In this document: piece by piece, positions 26,727 through 36,499 of the stretch
Layout of the letters: every line of letters begins with the position of its first letter
Numbering within the stretch: position 1 is the first letter of the stretch
Assembly (NCBI GenBank): GCA_038750655.1
Contig: JBCDGZ010000006.1
Span: 1-64,000 of the forward strand
Length of the DNA stretch: 64,000 nucleotides
Direction: 5' to 3'
Source of the DNA: JBCDGZ01 sp038750655
Lineage (GTDB): Bacteria > Bacteroidota > Bacteroidia > Chitinophagales > Saprospiraceae
Position numbers and translations under genes: made by a program
Notes under the pieces: generated by a model
The model's database searches: none
What the model was told of the DNA's origin: nothing
Seen by the model: only the letters and a program-made list of their open reading frames with translations

Positions 26727-29700
26727 ATGCGTTATTTTAAGTACTATTTGTTAGCGGTCCTGATGCTCTGGGGGTTCTCCACTTCCTACGCACACATTGG
26801 ACCCAACAAGTCGGGCAAGCCGTCTAGCGGTGCAAAGCCTGATAAGATTTCCTATCGCGCAGATTGCGCGCAGGCTACGGCCCAGATTGATCAGGAAATC
26901 AACAATGTTAGAGCGCGTCTGCTGACTGGCGGTGATGTCTGGTGGGATGGAGATAATGCTCGCTATGTCGTCCCTAAGGTTGACCCTTCTACCGGTGCCG
27001 AAGAAGTCTCTTCTGTTTTTGCCGGTGCAGTTTGGCTGGGGGGATTAGACCCCGCAAACAACCTTAAAGTCGCTGCCCAAACTTACGGGACAGCGGGCGG
27101 TACTTCGGATTTCTGGTCTGGTCCATTGACAAATATTGGAACGGTTGAAGCGGATACCTGTGCAAAATGGGATCGCTTCTTCAAGGTCTTGGGTTCAGAA
27201 ATAGATGAGCACCTTCGTAATTACGAAGCGGCAATTGCTGATGGAGTACCATATAGCTCAGATGACGTTCCGGAGAATGTTAGAGGATGGCCTGCTCGTG
27301 GTAACGAATTCTTCTTCGAAACCCGCGGCTTCGAATTGCCTAATACCATTCAGGGATTGGCAGCCTTCTTCGACCGCAACGGCGATGGCAACTACGACCC
27401 AACGGAGGGGGACTATCCTCGGATTGAAATCCGGGGTTGTGACGCGCCTCAATTTCCCGATGAAATGATCTTCTGGATTTACAATGATGCCGGTGGTATC
27501 CATACAGAATCTAATGCCGACGCCATCCAGATGGAGATACAGGTACAGTCTTTTGCTTATGCAACCAACGATGAGATCAACGATATGACCTTTCAGCGTT
27601 ATAAGCTGATTAACCGGGCGGTTGAGAGTATCGATAGTACTTTCTTTGCCATGTGGGTTGATCCAGATTTGGGTTGCTACACGGATGACTATGTAGGTTG
27701 TGATACCTCTCGTAGTATGGCCTATGTTTACAATGAGGATGCCTTGGACGGTGAAGCCAGTTGTAACGACTGTGCAGGTGCAGCTACCTACTGTACGTCG
27801 ATTCCGATTCTTGGGGTGGATTACTTCCGTGGGCCGCTGGATGAGAATGGGGATGAAATCGGGATGTCTTCCTTTACCTACTACAATAACGGGGCGCTTA
27901 ACCCTCCTCCGGGTACAGAAGACCCTGCCGTTGGACAGGAATTCTACAACTATCTTTCTGGTTCCTGGCGGGATGGCACACCGTTTACTTTTGGTGGTAA
28001 TGGCTATAACCTGATGAGTTCACAGTTGATCGACTACGCTTTTACCGATAATCCTGATGTATCAGGAGGATGGTCCATGTGTGAAGTTGCCCTTCCTCGT
28101 GGTGACCGTCGTACGGTACAGGCTTCCGGGCCTTTCCGTCTCGATCCGGGGGCGGTGAACGAGCTGATTATTGGGGTCGTCTGGGTGCCAGATATGGATT
28201 ATCCTTGTCCTGATATTTCTCCGCTGCTCTTCGCGGATGACTTGGCACAAGCTCTCTTCGACAACTGTTTCGACATTACGGATGGACCCGATGCGCCAGA
28301 CGTAGACTGGATTGAACTGGATAAAGAAGTTATTGCAGTATTCTCGAATGATCAAATCACTTCAAATAATGCTTTCGAGGCCTATGAAGAACTCGATTTG
28401 CGTTCGCCAGACATCTTCCCAGAAGAAGAACGTAAGTACAGATTTGAAGGCTATAAGCTCTTCCAGCTTGTTGGGCCTAATGTAAGTATTGGTGAATTGG
28501 ATGATCCTGACAAGGCTCGCCTCGTGGAGATCGTCGATCTGGAAAATGGAGTTGATGAGATCTTCAACTGGGGACCCGTTAGTAATCCCAATCCCGATCC
28601 TAATACACCATCAGTAATTTGGGTGCCAACCCTGCAAAATGAGAGTGTTAGAGATGGTGGATTGCGTCATACTTTCCGCCTTTCTGAAGACCAGTTTGCA
28701 ACCGGAGATCGCCGGATGATCAACCACCGTAAGTACTACTTCACTGCTATTGCTTATGCGTACAACAATTTCGATGACTTCTTGCAGCAAGGAGATCAAT
28801 TGAGCGGACAGCGTACTCCTTATCTCGAAGGTCGTCGTAACATCCGAACCTATACTGTTATCCCTCGCCCCATTGTTGACATCAATCTGAATGCTAACTA
28901 TGGTGACGGGCCTATCGTTACTCGTTTGGACGGTGAAGGAGCCGGAGGTAACTTCCTCGATGTCTCTCAAGAGACCAGAGAAGCCATGTTAAATGGTACA
29001 AATAACGGCGAGATTACCTATCTGCCCGGTGAAGCACCGATTACAGTTAAGGTATACAATCCGTTTGAAATCCTTGATGGAGAATACGAATTGACCTTCT
29101 TCGATGAAGACATCACCAATGACCAATTGGACAATGAGGTTAAGTGGCGGCTTTCCAGAGTAGGAACCAATGAGGAAATTGAAGCAGAAACAACCATTGA
29201 GCGCTTCAATGAGCAAATTGTTGCTCAATATGGTTTCTCTGTGGATATTGTACAGTCTCCAGAGCCTGGTGATCTTACAACTTCTGACAACGGGGCGATT
29301 GGTATCGAGCAGGAGTATCTTGGTGAAGGCAACCCTTGGTATGTCGGTGTTCCTGATTCCGAAGGTGGTCCGTTTGATCCTTTCAACTTCGTGAAAACTG
29401 GATTTGGCGAAGCGGATGAGGCGCTTGATCCAACCCAAAGCCTGTCGACTATTGATGGTGGTTCATTTGTACCTTACACCCTTTGTGATTTTAATGTATC
29501 TGCTAATGATCCTCAATACCTCACTCCAGCATGGCAAAACAGCCTCTCTGGGGTAGTAAGAAGCCAGAATCCACTTGCTAACTTGAACAATGTTGACATC
29601 GTTCTGACATCTGATAAGAGTAAGTGGAGCCGTTGCGTCGTTGTCGAAACGGCCAATACATTCTACACAGATGCTACAGTAGGAGACATACCGCCTACAC

Positions 29701-30698
29701 AAGGTAATGCTCAACAGTTTGACCTTCGTGGCTCACCAGGGGTAACCCAAAATGATAATAACGGCGATGGTCGTCCAGATGTGGATCCAAGTTCACCAGA
29801 TGGAATGGGATGGTTCCCCGGTTATGCCATTGATGTGGAGACTGGACAACGTGTTAATATCTTCTTTGGGGAGAACTCTACTTACAGCGGTATCACGTTT
29901 CCTGATGAATACGAGAATACTCCGAATGGAAACGATATGATGTGGAATCCCACTTCTCAAGTAATCTTGAACACCGGGGATAATTCCATTTACAACTTCA
30001 TGGTCGGTGGCCAGCACTTCATCTACGTAACCAAGCAGCCTTATGACGAATGTGAGGAAATCCGCACGCGTTTGAGCGGTAATAACTCTGCCAAGCGTTT
30101 CGCACTGCGTGAGATTACTTGGGCAAGTCTTCCAATCCTTGCTCCTGGTGAGCAGCTGACTTCTTATGCAGATGGCTTGATTCCTAATGATGTTGTGATT
30201 AAGCTTCGTGTTGATAATCGCTATGAAGTAGCCGAAGGCTCTAACGTAAGCAATGGTTATCCTACCTATCGCTTTGGGTTCCAGGGTACAACTGCTACGG
30301 CCAAAGCAACGGAAGTAGAGATCAACGAGCAGCTCAATGCCATCAATGTTGTTCCTAATCCATACTACGGTTATTCTGCTTATGAGACTTCACAGTTTAC
30401 CAACACCGTGAAGATCACTAACCTGCCAGCAAGATGCGTTGTTACCATCTACTCGCTGGATGGCAAGTTTATCCGTCAGTATACGCGGAATGAAATCGGA
30501 ATGCTGCAAAATGATCGCAACAATCCTGGTATTACCAGATCACAGATTTCACCGGCGGTAGAATGGGATTTGGAGAACAACAAGGGTATTCCCGTGGCTA
30601 GTGGTACTTACATTATCCACATTGATGCCTTTGAATTAGGAGAAAGAGTGATAAAATGGTTTGGTGTGGCAAGACAGTTTGACCCATCAGGCCTGTAA
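26727..30698 (+). CDS. Giant secreted surface protein, copy 1 (T9SS-like C-terminal domain)
   Basis: The 1,323-residue product has a signal peptide (MRYFKYYLLAVLMLWGFSTSYA). A strongly conserved N-terminal block follows (INNVRARLLTGGDVWWDG, SSVFAGAVWLGGLDPANNLKV). It has two calcium-loop-like Asp repeats (DRNGDGNYDPTEGD near 215 and DNNGDGRPDVDP near 1009) and many cysteines. The C-terminal domain (from about 1205) contains VVPNPYYGYSAYE, a bulky FlgD-like sandwich and the final YIIHIDAFELGERVIKWFGV, resembling a type IX secretion sorting domain without the usual short signature. The start is ATG 26727, not the TTG at 26709, by alignment with the paralogue at 32186. Function unknown. It lies 58 bases after the receptor. 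Confidence 0.85.
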   Translation: MRYFKYYLLAVLMLWGFSTSYAHIGPNKSGKPSSGAKPDKISYRADCAQATAQIDQEINNVRARLLTGGDVWWDGDNARYVVPKVDPSTGAEEVSSVFAGAVWLGGLDPANNLKVAAQTYGTAGGTSDFWSGPLTNIGTVEADTCAKWDRFFKVLGSEIDEHLRNYEAAIADGVPYSSDDVPENVRGWPARGNEFFFETRGFELPNTIQGLAAFFDRNGDGNYDPTEGDYPRIEIRGCDAPQFPDEMIFWIYNDAGGIHTESNADAIQMEIQVQSFAYATNDEINDMTFQRYKLINRAVESIDSTFFAMWVDPDLGCYTDDYVGCDTSRSMAYVYNEDALDGEASCNDCAGAATYCTSIPILGVDYFRGPLDENGDEIGMSSFTYYNNGALNPPPGTEDPAVGQEFYNYLSGSWRDGTPFTFGGNGYNLMSSQLIDYAFTDNPDVSGGWSMCEVALPRGDRRTVQASGPFRLDPGAVNELIIGVVWVPDMDYPCPDISPLLFADDLAQALFDNCFDITDGPDAPDVDWIELDKEVIAVFSNDQITSNNAFEAYEELDLRSPDIFPEEERKYRFEGYKLFQLVGPNVSIGELDDPDKARLVEIVDLENGVDEIFNWGPVSNPNPDPNTPSVIWVPTLQNESVRDGGLRHTFRLSEDQFATGDRRMINHRKYYFTAIAYAYNNFDDFLQQGDQLSGQRTPYLEGRRNIRTYTVIPRPIVDINLNANYGDGPIVTRLDGEGAGGNFLDVSQETREAMLNGTNNGEITYLPGEAPITVKVYNPFEILDGEYELTFFDEDITNDQLDNEVKWRLSRVGTNEEIEAETTIERFNEQIVAQYGFSVDIVQSPEPGDLTTSDNGAIGIEQEYLGEGNPWYVGVPDSEGGPFDPFNFVKTGFGEADEALDPTQSLSTIDGGSFVPYTLCDFNVSANDPQYLTPAWQNSLSGVVRSQNPLANLNNVDIVLTSDKSKWSRCVVVETANTFYTDATVGDIPPTQGNAQQFDLRGSPGVTQNDNNGDGRPDVDPSSPDGMGWFPGYAIDVETGQRVNIFFGENSTYSGITFPDEYENTPNGNDMMWNPTSQVILNTGDNSIYNFMVGGQHFIYVTKQPYDECEEIRTRLSGNNSAKRFALREITWASLPILAPGEQLTSYADGLIPNDVVIKLRVDNRYEVAEGSNVSNGYPTYRFGFQGTTATAKATEVEINEQLNAINVVPNPYYGYSAYETSQFTNTVKITNLPARCVVTIYSLDGKFIRQYTRNEIGMLQNDRNNPGITRSQISPAVEWDLENNKGIPVASGTYIIHIDAFELGERVIKWFGVARQFDPSGL

Positions 30699-30710
30699 TG
30701 TCCAATACGG

Positions 30711-30742
30711 TCCATCCTGATGATTGTCTCGTCAGGATGGAC
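30711..30742 (+). other. Hairpin between giant protein 1 and the PorV-like gene
   Basis: A perfect 10-base-pair stem (30711-30720 with 30733-30742) closes a 12-base loop. No T-run follows directly. It could trim or stabilise the message, or partly end transcription, so that the secreted protein and the PorV-like protein are made in different amounts. Confidence 0.6.
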
Positions 30743-30768
30743 ACTAACTTTAAAAATTGATCACAATT

Positions 30769-31830
30769 ATGAATAAGTTTTTCTACACAATACTTGCTGT
30801 AGTCTTCACCTTCAGTGCCACGACCTTGGCGACGGCAGGAAATCCTGATCGACAGGGGGAAGCCGGGGCCTCTCAGTTGCTACTGAATCCCTGGTCAAAG
30901 AGTGCGGGCCTGCACTCTTTGAATACGGCTAATATACGTGGAGTTGAGGCCATGCGAGTGAACATTGCTGGGCTATCACGTATCAGCAAAACAGAGTTTT
31001 TGTTGTCGCATACGCGTTATTTGGAAGGCACAGATATTAGCATTAATGCCTTTGGTTTTGCTCAGCGTATTGGTACCAGTGGTGCCTTTGGAGTTACCTT
31101 GATGGCAACAGACCTTGGAGATATTCCCGTGACTACTGATGATCAGCCCGAAGGGACGGGAGCAACCTTCTCTCCCTCATTGATTAACCTCGGCTTCGGT
31201 TATTCTCATACTTTTGAGAATAAAGTTTCTGTAGGTATCCTTTTCAGAGCGGTATCAGAGTCTACTGCTGATCTCTCTGCCTTCGGCCTCGCTATTGATG
31301 CTGGTGTACAATACGTTTCTGGTGAGCAGGACAACTTCAAATTCGGGATTGCCTTGCGCAACGTCGGAACACCGATGACCTTCCGCGGTCAAGGTCTCGC
31401 CGAGGGGCGCCCCAATCCCAACGAAGCACAGTTCCCCTACACCCTGACGTACTTCCAGCGCTCTCAGCGATTCGAGCTGCCTTCAATGCTCAACATTGGC
31501 CTGTCCTACGATTTCATCGTAGAGGCCCGCCACCGGATTACAGTGCTGAGTAACTTCACCTCTAACTCCTTCTCACAAGATCAGATTGGTGGTGGAATCG
31601 AGTACGCTTTCAACGAAATCTTTATGGTTCGTGGAGCGTATAAGTACGAGTTTGGTTCCAACGAAGATGGCGGCGTACGCGCCCCTGTAGAGCAGGGATT
31701 GAGTGCTGGGGTATCCATCGAAGTCCCACTCAAGAAAGATAGTGAAAATACCTTTGGCCTGGATTATGCCTACCGCGTAACCGAGCCTTGGGGAGGTACA
31801 CACAACCTTGGCGTTCGCATCAACCTATAA
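30769..31830 (+). CDS. PorV/PorQ-family outer-membrane protein
   Basis: The 353-residue product has a signal peptide (MNKFFYTILAVVFTFSATTLATA). Its pattern is that of the PorV/UPF0164 family: GASQLLLNPWSKSAGLHSLNTANIRGVEAMRVNIAGL near the N-terminus, repeated amphipathic strands and a final strand HNLGVRINL. PorV family members are 14-strand beta barrels; PorV itself shuttles type IX secretion cargo to the attachment complex. Placement between two giant proteins with sorting-like C-terminal domains fits a dedicated cargo partner, an inference. ATG 30769 is preferred to TTG 30757. A strong terminator follows. Confidence 0.87.
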   Translation: MNKFFYTILAVVFTFSATTLATAGNPDRQGEAGASQLLLNPWSKSAGLHSLNTANIRGVEAMRVNIAGLSRISKTEFLLSHTRYLEGTDISINAFGFAQRIGTSGAFGVTLMATDLGDIPVTTDDQPEGTGATFSPSLINLGFGYSHTFENKVSVGILFRAVSESTADLSAFGLAIDAGVQYVSGEQDNFKFGIALRNVGTPMTFRGQGLAEGRPNPNEAQFPYTLTYFQRSQRFELPSMLNIGLSYDFIVEARHRITVLSNFTSNSFSQDQIGGGIEYAFNEIFMVRGAYKYEFGSNEDGGVRAPVEQGLSAGVSIEVPLKKDSENTFGLDYAYRVTEPWGGTHNLGVRINL

Positions 31831-31863
31831 GCGAAAAGCCAGTTTCAGCCCTCTGGGCTAGTT

Positions 31864-31905
31864 AAAGGGAGCAATTTGGTTCGGCCAGATTGCTCCCTTT
31901 CTTTT
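31864..31905 (+). terminator. Strong rho-independent terminator after the PorV-like gene
   Basis: A 16-base-pair stem (31864-31879 with 31885-31900, one G-U pair) encloses a 5-base loop and is followed by CTTTT. It closes the receptor / giant protein / PorV-like operon and separates it from the second giant gene. Confidence 0.85.
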
Positions 31906-32185
31906 GGCCATAATCAGAAAGCTGACTTAAGCCCTAAACATGGTTATCATCTCTGCCTAAATCATGTTAACTTGCTACTATGAACTAAAACTGTTATCCA
32001 CTTCAAACTGCTTTCCTGTCCCGATTATCTTTAACTGCCCGTCCTGTATCTAATAGCGAGCCTGGTGAATAACCGGCTTGACTACCTACTATCCTTTTGC
32101 CATAAGCGCAAGAAGAAACACTAATGTCTCTTGAATGAACTTCAGGAGGTCTGTAATACCTATGTCATCATTAAAACAAATCGAT
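31906..32185. other. Intergenic region before giant protein 2
   Basis: No gene or RNA is visible between the terminator and the ATG at 32186. The upstream in-frame ATG at 32135 would extend the protein by 17 residues before its signal peptide. The gap implies that the second giant gene has its own promoter; no perfect TAnnTTTG box was found. Confidence 0.5.
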
Positions 32186-35100
32186 ATGCGTTTTTTGCAA
32201 TACACACTCATTTTTACCCTGCTGATAGGGTGGGGCTGGCCAGCCGAGGCTCACGTAGGGCCGGGCAGCAAGTCTTATAAAAAGGCCAGCGATGCCGATA
32301 AAATTCGCTATAGGATGGATTGTGCCGAGGGCAGAAGCCAAACCGACCTGGCGATAAACAATGTACGAGCTCGTTTGCTGATTGGCGGCGATCTTTGGTG
32401 GGATGGTGAGCAGAACGGCCGCTATGTTATTCCTAAGATTGATCCGTCCTCCGGCCAGCTAGAGGTCTCCTCTATCTTTGCCGGAGCGGTCTGGTTGGGA
32501 GGAAGGGATCCTGGTAATAACCTCAAGGTCGCCTGTCAGACCTACGGAGCCGGTGGCCGACGTGATTTTTGGCCAGGGCCACTAAGTGATATAGGAACAA
32601 TAGAGGCTGATGAATGCGCCAACTGGGATAAGTTTTTCAAAGTGACTGGCGCGAACATCGACCAGCACCTTCGCAATTACAATGCGGCCCTCACTGCGGG
32701 TGTTCCCTACGATCCAGATGAAATTCCCCTGGATGTCAAGGGCTGGCCGGCGCGTGGAAATCCTCATTTTTTTGAAATTCATGGTTTTGAGCTGCCCGAT
32801 CCTATCGCTAACTATGCTCCCTTTTTTGAGCCTGGGGTAGCCGACGGCAATTATGATCCAGAGCAAGGGGATTATCCGATTATTCAAATTCGGGGCTGTG
32901 ATGCACCGCAATATCCCGATGAAATCATTTTCTGGATTTATAATGATGCAGGAAACGTACACACCGAGACAATGGGCAAGGCTATTCGAATGGAGGTACA
33001 AGTACAAGCCTTTGGCTACGCGACGAATGATGAAATTAATGACATGAGTTTTGTGCGGTACAAATTGATCAATCGGGCTGTTGAGACCATTCGGGAAACC
33101 TTTTTTGCCATGTGGGTTGATCCTGATCTGGGCTGCTATACAGATGATTACATAGGCTGCGATACTTCTCGAAGTTTGGCTTATGTCTATAATATGGACG
33201 CCCTAGATGGCGAGACCAGCTGTGATGATTGCGAAGATGGTGTAGCAACTTATTGCACCGAAATTCCAATACTGGGGGTCGATTATTTCCGTGGACCTTT
33301 AGATTCCACTGGGACAGAAATTGGGATGTCTTCCTTTACCTATTACAATAATAGACGCTTGAACCCCCCTCCCGGAACTGATGACCCCAATGCTGTTCCT
33401 CAAGAGTACTACAACTACCTCTCTGGCCGTTGGCGAGATGGCACTCCCTTTACTACCGGTGGTAATGGCTATAACCTTGGTAGCAATCAAGTCATTCGCT
33501 ACGCCTTCCCCGACCCACCGAATGATCTTGATGGTTGGTCGATGTGCAGCGAGTCCCTTCCCCAGGGAGACCGCCGTACCATTCAGGCCTCCGGCCCCTT
33601 CACCCTCCAACCCGGTGCCACCAACGAGCTGATCATCGGAGTACCCTGGGTGCCCAATATCGCCGATTATCCTTGCCCAGACATCCGTCCGCTGCTCAAT
33701 GCCGATGACATCGCCCAGGCGCTGTTCGACAATTGCTTCGAGATCACCGATGGTCCCGACGCCCCAGATGTAGATTGGATAGAACTGGATAAGCAGCTTG
33801 TGGCAGTGTTGACCAACGACCAATTCTCCAATAACTTTGAAGAAAACTACTCGGAGGTTGACCTGCGGGCTCCAACGCTCCTTCCCACCGAAGAACGCCA
33901 GTATCGCTTTGAAGGCTATAAGCTATTCCAATTGCAGGAACCCAATGTCAGCCGCAGCGAATTGGACGATCCCGATAAGGCACGACTGATTTATCAGGTT
34001 GATCTGGCCAATGGGGTGAGCGAAATTTACAATTGGAAGGCCATCGTCAATCCCAACGCGGGGCCTGGTGACCCCGGAGAAATCTGGCTGCCAGAGCTTC
34101 AAGTTGAAGGCGCTGACGAAGGGATCCGCCATACCTTTGTGATTACAGAAGACCAATTTGCTACTGGTGACCGCCGTTTGGTCAACCACAGAAAATATTA
34201 CTTCACAGCACTGGCTTATGCCTATAACAATTATGCGGACTTCCAGCAGATTGGCGACCAGCTGAGCGGCCAACGGACACCCTACCTCGAAGGTCGACGC
34301 AATATCCGCAATTACACTGCTATTCCTCGCCCCATCGTCGATCAGACGCTGAATGCGGAATATGGCGATGGCGTAGTAATCACTCGACTAGATGGTGAGG
34401 GAACGGGGGCTAATTACCTGGCAGTGTCCGACGAAACCCGGGAGGCGATGTTTGCTGGAACGACGGAGGGAGAAATCACCTATCTGCCGGGGGCTGGCCC
34501 CGTCGATGTCAAGGTATACAATCCCTTGGCGGTCGTTGACGGCGAGTACGAGCTGAGTTTTTACGATGATAACCTGAACAATGATGAACTGGAAACACCG
34601 ACGAATTGGCAACTGACGAAGGTGGGCACTAATGAAGTGATCGAGTCAGAAACGGGTATTGAAACCCTAAACGAGCAGATTATTGCCCAATACGGCCTTT
34701 CGATAGGGATTAAGCAGGAGGGCGAGCCAGGAACGTTTGCCGATCCTGCGAATGGAGCTATTGGTGCGGGCCTTCGCTACGATGACCCCAACGCACCCTG
34801 GTATGTCGTTGCTCCCGAAGGAGGCCCCTCGGATCAAGATGGAGCCCTTAATTTTATCAAAACAGGACAAAACGAAATTGATAATCGCCTCGATCCAGAT
34901 CAGCAGTTGTCGTCCATCGGCAGTGGTATCTTCGTACCTTACAGCCTTTGCGACTATAATGTATCGCAAAGTATGAATCCTTATATATCGCCGGCCTGGA
35001 TGAGTATTTTCTCGGGCCTGGCTCGCAACCAAAATCCACTAAGCAGCCTGAATAATGTCGATGTGGTGCTGACTTCAGATAAATCGAAATGGAGCCGCTG

Positions 35101-36160
35101 TGTAGTCGTTGAGACGGCTTCTCCTTATCACTATAGCAGCAATGTAGGGCTGGAATATGAGACTGAGGGCGGCGTACCCAGCTTTGGACTTCGTGCAGCG
35201 CCATCCGTCAGTAAGGACGATAATAATGGCGACGGCCTGCCTGATCCAGATGGCGATGGAATCGGTATGGGCTGGTTCCCCGGTTATGCCGTTGATGTAG
35301 AAACCGGCGAACGTCTAAATATTTTCTTCGGCGAAAATTCGACCTACGACGGCAGCCGATTCCCCGGCGCATTCTTCGAAAAGCCCACGGGCCGTGATAT
35401 GATGTGGAATCCCGTCAGTCAAACTTTCCTGAATACGGGAGAGAATACCATTTATAATTTTATGCTGGGAGGACAACACTTCATCTATGTCACCAAACAA
35501 CCTTATGATGAATGTGCTGAAATCCGTACTATCCTCAGTGGAAACAGCAGCCGCTGGAACAATGTGACTCGGCAGATTTCCTGGACCTCTTTCCCCTTAT
35601 TGCGAGCTGGCCAGCAGCTCAACTCTTATGCCGATGGCCTAATCCCTAATGACTTGGTTATCGAAATGCGGGTCAAGAACAGCTACAAGGTCAAGGAAGG
35701 TACGGGCGTCCGCGAAGGTTATCCAACCTACCTTTTCAGTATCGAAGGGAAGGAGCCGACGGAGCTGCAAACGAGTATTGAAATCGATCAGGCCCTCAAG
35801 GCCATCAATGTTGTTCCTAATCCCTACTATGGCTACTCTGGTTATGAGGTCAGTCCCAATGGTCGTGTAGTGAAAATCACCAATTTACCTGCTGAGTGCG
35901 TAGTGACCATCTATTCGTTGGACGGCAAGTTTATCCGGCAATACAAGCGCAATGAAGTGGGCGAATTACAGGCTGACCGCAGTAATCCGGGCATCGAAGT
36001 GACCCAGTACACTCCGGCCATAGAATGGGATTTGGAGAACAATAAAGGAATACCTGTAGCATCTGGGGTCTATTTGATCCATATCAATGCACCAGGGTTA
36101 GGAGAACGCGTGATTAAATGGTTTGGTGTTAACAGACAGCTGGATACCTCTAGCTTCTAG
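32186..36160 (+). CDS. Giant secreted surface protein, copy 2 (paralogue of copy 1)
   Basis: The 1,324-residue protein is colinear with copy 1 throughout: a signal peptide (MRFLQYTLIFTLLIGWGWPAEA), INNVRARLLIGGDLWWDG, SSIFAGAVWLGGRDPGNNLKV, the same cysteine blocks (LGCYTDDYIGCDTSRS, RGCDAPQYPDE) and the same C-terminal domain with VVPNPYYGYSGYE. The first calcium-like loop is changed (PGVADGNYDP near 216) while the second is intact (DDNNGDGLPDPDGDG near 1011). The product ends ERVIKWFGVNRQLDTSSF. ATG 32186 aligns with the start of copy 1. It stands alone with a strong terminator and its own probable promoter. Function unknown. Confidence 0.85.
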   Translation: MRFLQYTLIFTLLIGWGWPAEAHVGPGSKSYKKASDADKIRYRMDCAEGRSQTDLAINNVRARLLIGGDLWWDGEQNGRYVIPKIDPSSGQLEVSSIFAGAVWLGGRDPGNNLKVACQTYGAGGRRDFWPGPLSDIGTIEADECANWDKFFKVTGANIDQHLRNYNAALTAGVPYDPDEIPLDVKGWPARGNPHFFEIHGFELPDPIANYAPFFEPGVADGNYDPEQGDYPIIQIRGCDAPQYPDEIIFWIYNDAGNVHTETMGKAIRMEVQVQAFGYATNDEINDMSFVRYKLINRAVETIRETFFAMWVDPDLGCYTDDYIGCDTSRSLAYVYNMDALDGETSCDDCEDGVATYCTEIPILGVDYFRGPLDSTGTEIGMSSFTYYNNRRLNPPPGTDDPNAVPQEYYNYLSGRWRDGTPFTTGGNGYNLGSNQVIRYAFPDPPNDLDGWSMCSESLPQGDRRTIQASGPFTLQPGATNELIIGVPWVPNIADYPCPDIRPLLNADDIAQALFDNCFEITDGPDAPDVDWIELDKQLVAVLTNDQFSNNFEENYSEVDLRAPTLLPTEERQYRFEGYKLFQLQEPNVSRSELDDPDKARLIYQVDLANGVSEIYNWKAIVNPNAGPGDPGEIWLPELQVEGADEGIRHTFVITEDQFATGDRRLVNHRKYYFTALAYAYNNYADFQQIGDQLSGQRTPYLEGRRNIRNYTAIPRPIVDQTLNAEYGDGVVITRLDGEGTGANYLAVSDETREAMFAGTTEGEITYLPGAGPVDVKVYNPLAVVDGEYELSFYDDNLNNDELETPTNWQLTKVGTNEVIESETGIETLNEQIIAQYGLSIGIKQEGEPGTFADPANGAIGAGLRYDDPNAPWYVVAPEGGPSDQDGALNFIKTGQNEIDNRLDPDQQLSSIGSGIFVPYSLCDYNVSQSMNPYISPAWMSIFSGLARNQNPLSSLNNVDVVLTSDKSKWSRCVVVETASPYHYSSNVGLEYETEGGVPSFGLRAAPSVSKDDNNGDGLPDPDGDGIGMGWFPGYAVDVETGERLNIFFGENSTYDGSRFPGAFFEKPTGRDMMWNPVSQTFLNTGENTIYNFMLGGQHFIYVTKQPYDECAEIRTILSGNSSRWNNVTRQISWTSFPLLRAGQQLNSYADGLIPNDLVIEMRVKNSYKVKEGTGVREGYPTYLFSIEGKEPTELQTSIEIDQALKAINVVPNPYYGYSGYEVSPNGRVVKITNLPAECVVTIYSLDGKFIRQYKRNEVGELQADRSNPGIEVTQYTPAIEWDLENNKGIPVASGVYLIHINAPGLGERVIKWFGVNRQLDTSSF

Positions 36161-36171
36161 CATCAGGAACA

Positions 36172-36216
36172 CTCTTTTGACACGCTAATTTGTAGCGTGT
36201 CGAAAGAGATTTTTTA
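36172..36216 (+). terminator. Strong rho-independent terminator after giant protein 2
   Basis: A 16-base-pair stem (36172-36187 with 36193-36208, one G-U pair) closes a 5-base loop and is followed by a T6 run. It begins 12 bases after the stop codon. Confidence 0.88.
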
Positions 36217-36290
36217 ATCTGCCCAAAGACTAAAATAGGCGCGTGCTTATTTGATTTTCTATATTTTTTTGTAATTTTAGTGAGAATTTT

Positions 36291-36335
36291 GGCAAGAACG
36301 GTTCTGTCTTCCCGATAGAAGCGTTCTTGCCTTTT
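36291..36335 (+). terminator. Second terminator-like hairpin upstream of greA
   Basis: GGCAAGAACG (36291-36300) pairs with CGTTCTTGCC (36322-36331). An inner 7-base-pair extension sits across a one-base internal mismatch, with a 5-base loop, and TTTTAT follows. No gene lies between this and the terminator at 36172-36216. The stretch 36217-36499 otherwise shows no gene. It may be a back-up terminator, the end of an unannotated short RNA, or a leader element. Confidence 0.6.
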
Positions 36336-36499
36336 ATGAAATGTACCCGTGGAAAACTAAACCACCTGCTTGCTTGTTATCAGATATTCGCTCTACTATT
36401 CACCGAGCGGGATTAGTCACAAAAACATTTTATACCTTATTTATGATGCTGGTTGTAGCTAGTGAGAGCTGAATCAGGCACTAATTTAAATCTATCACT

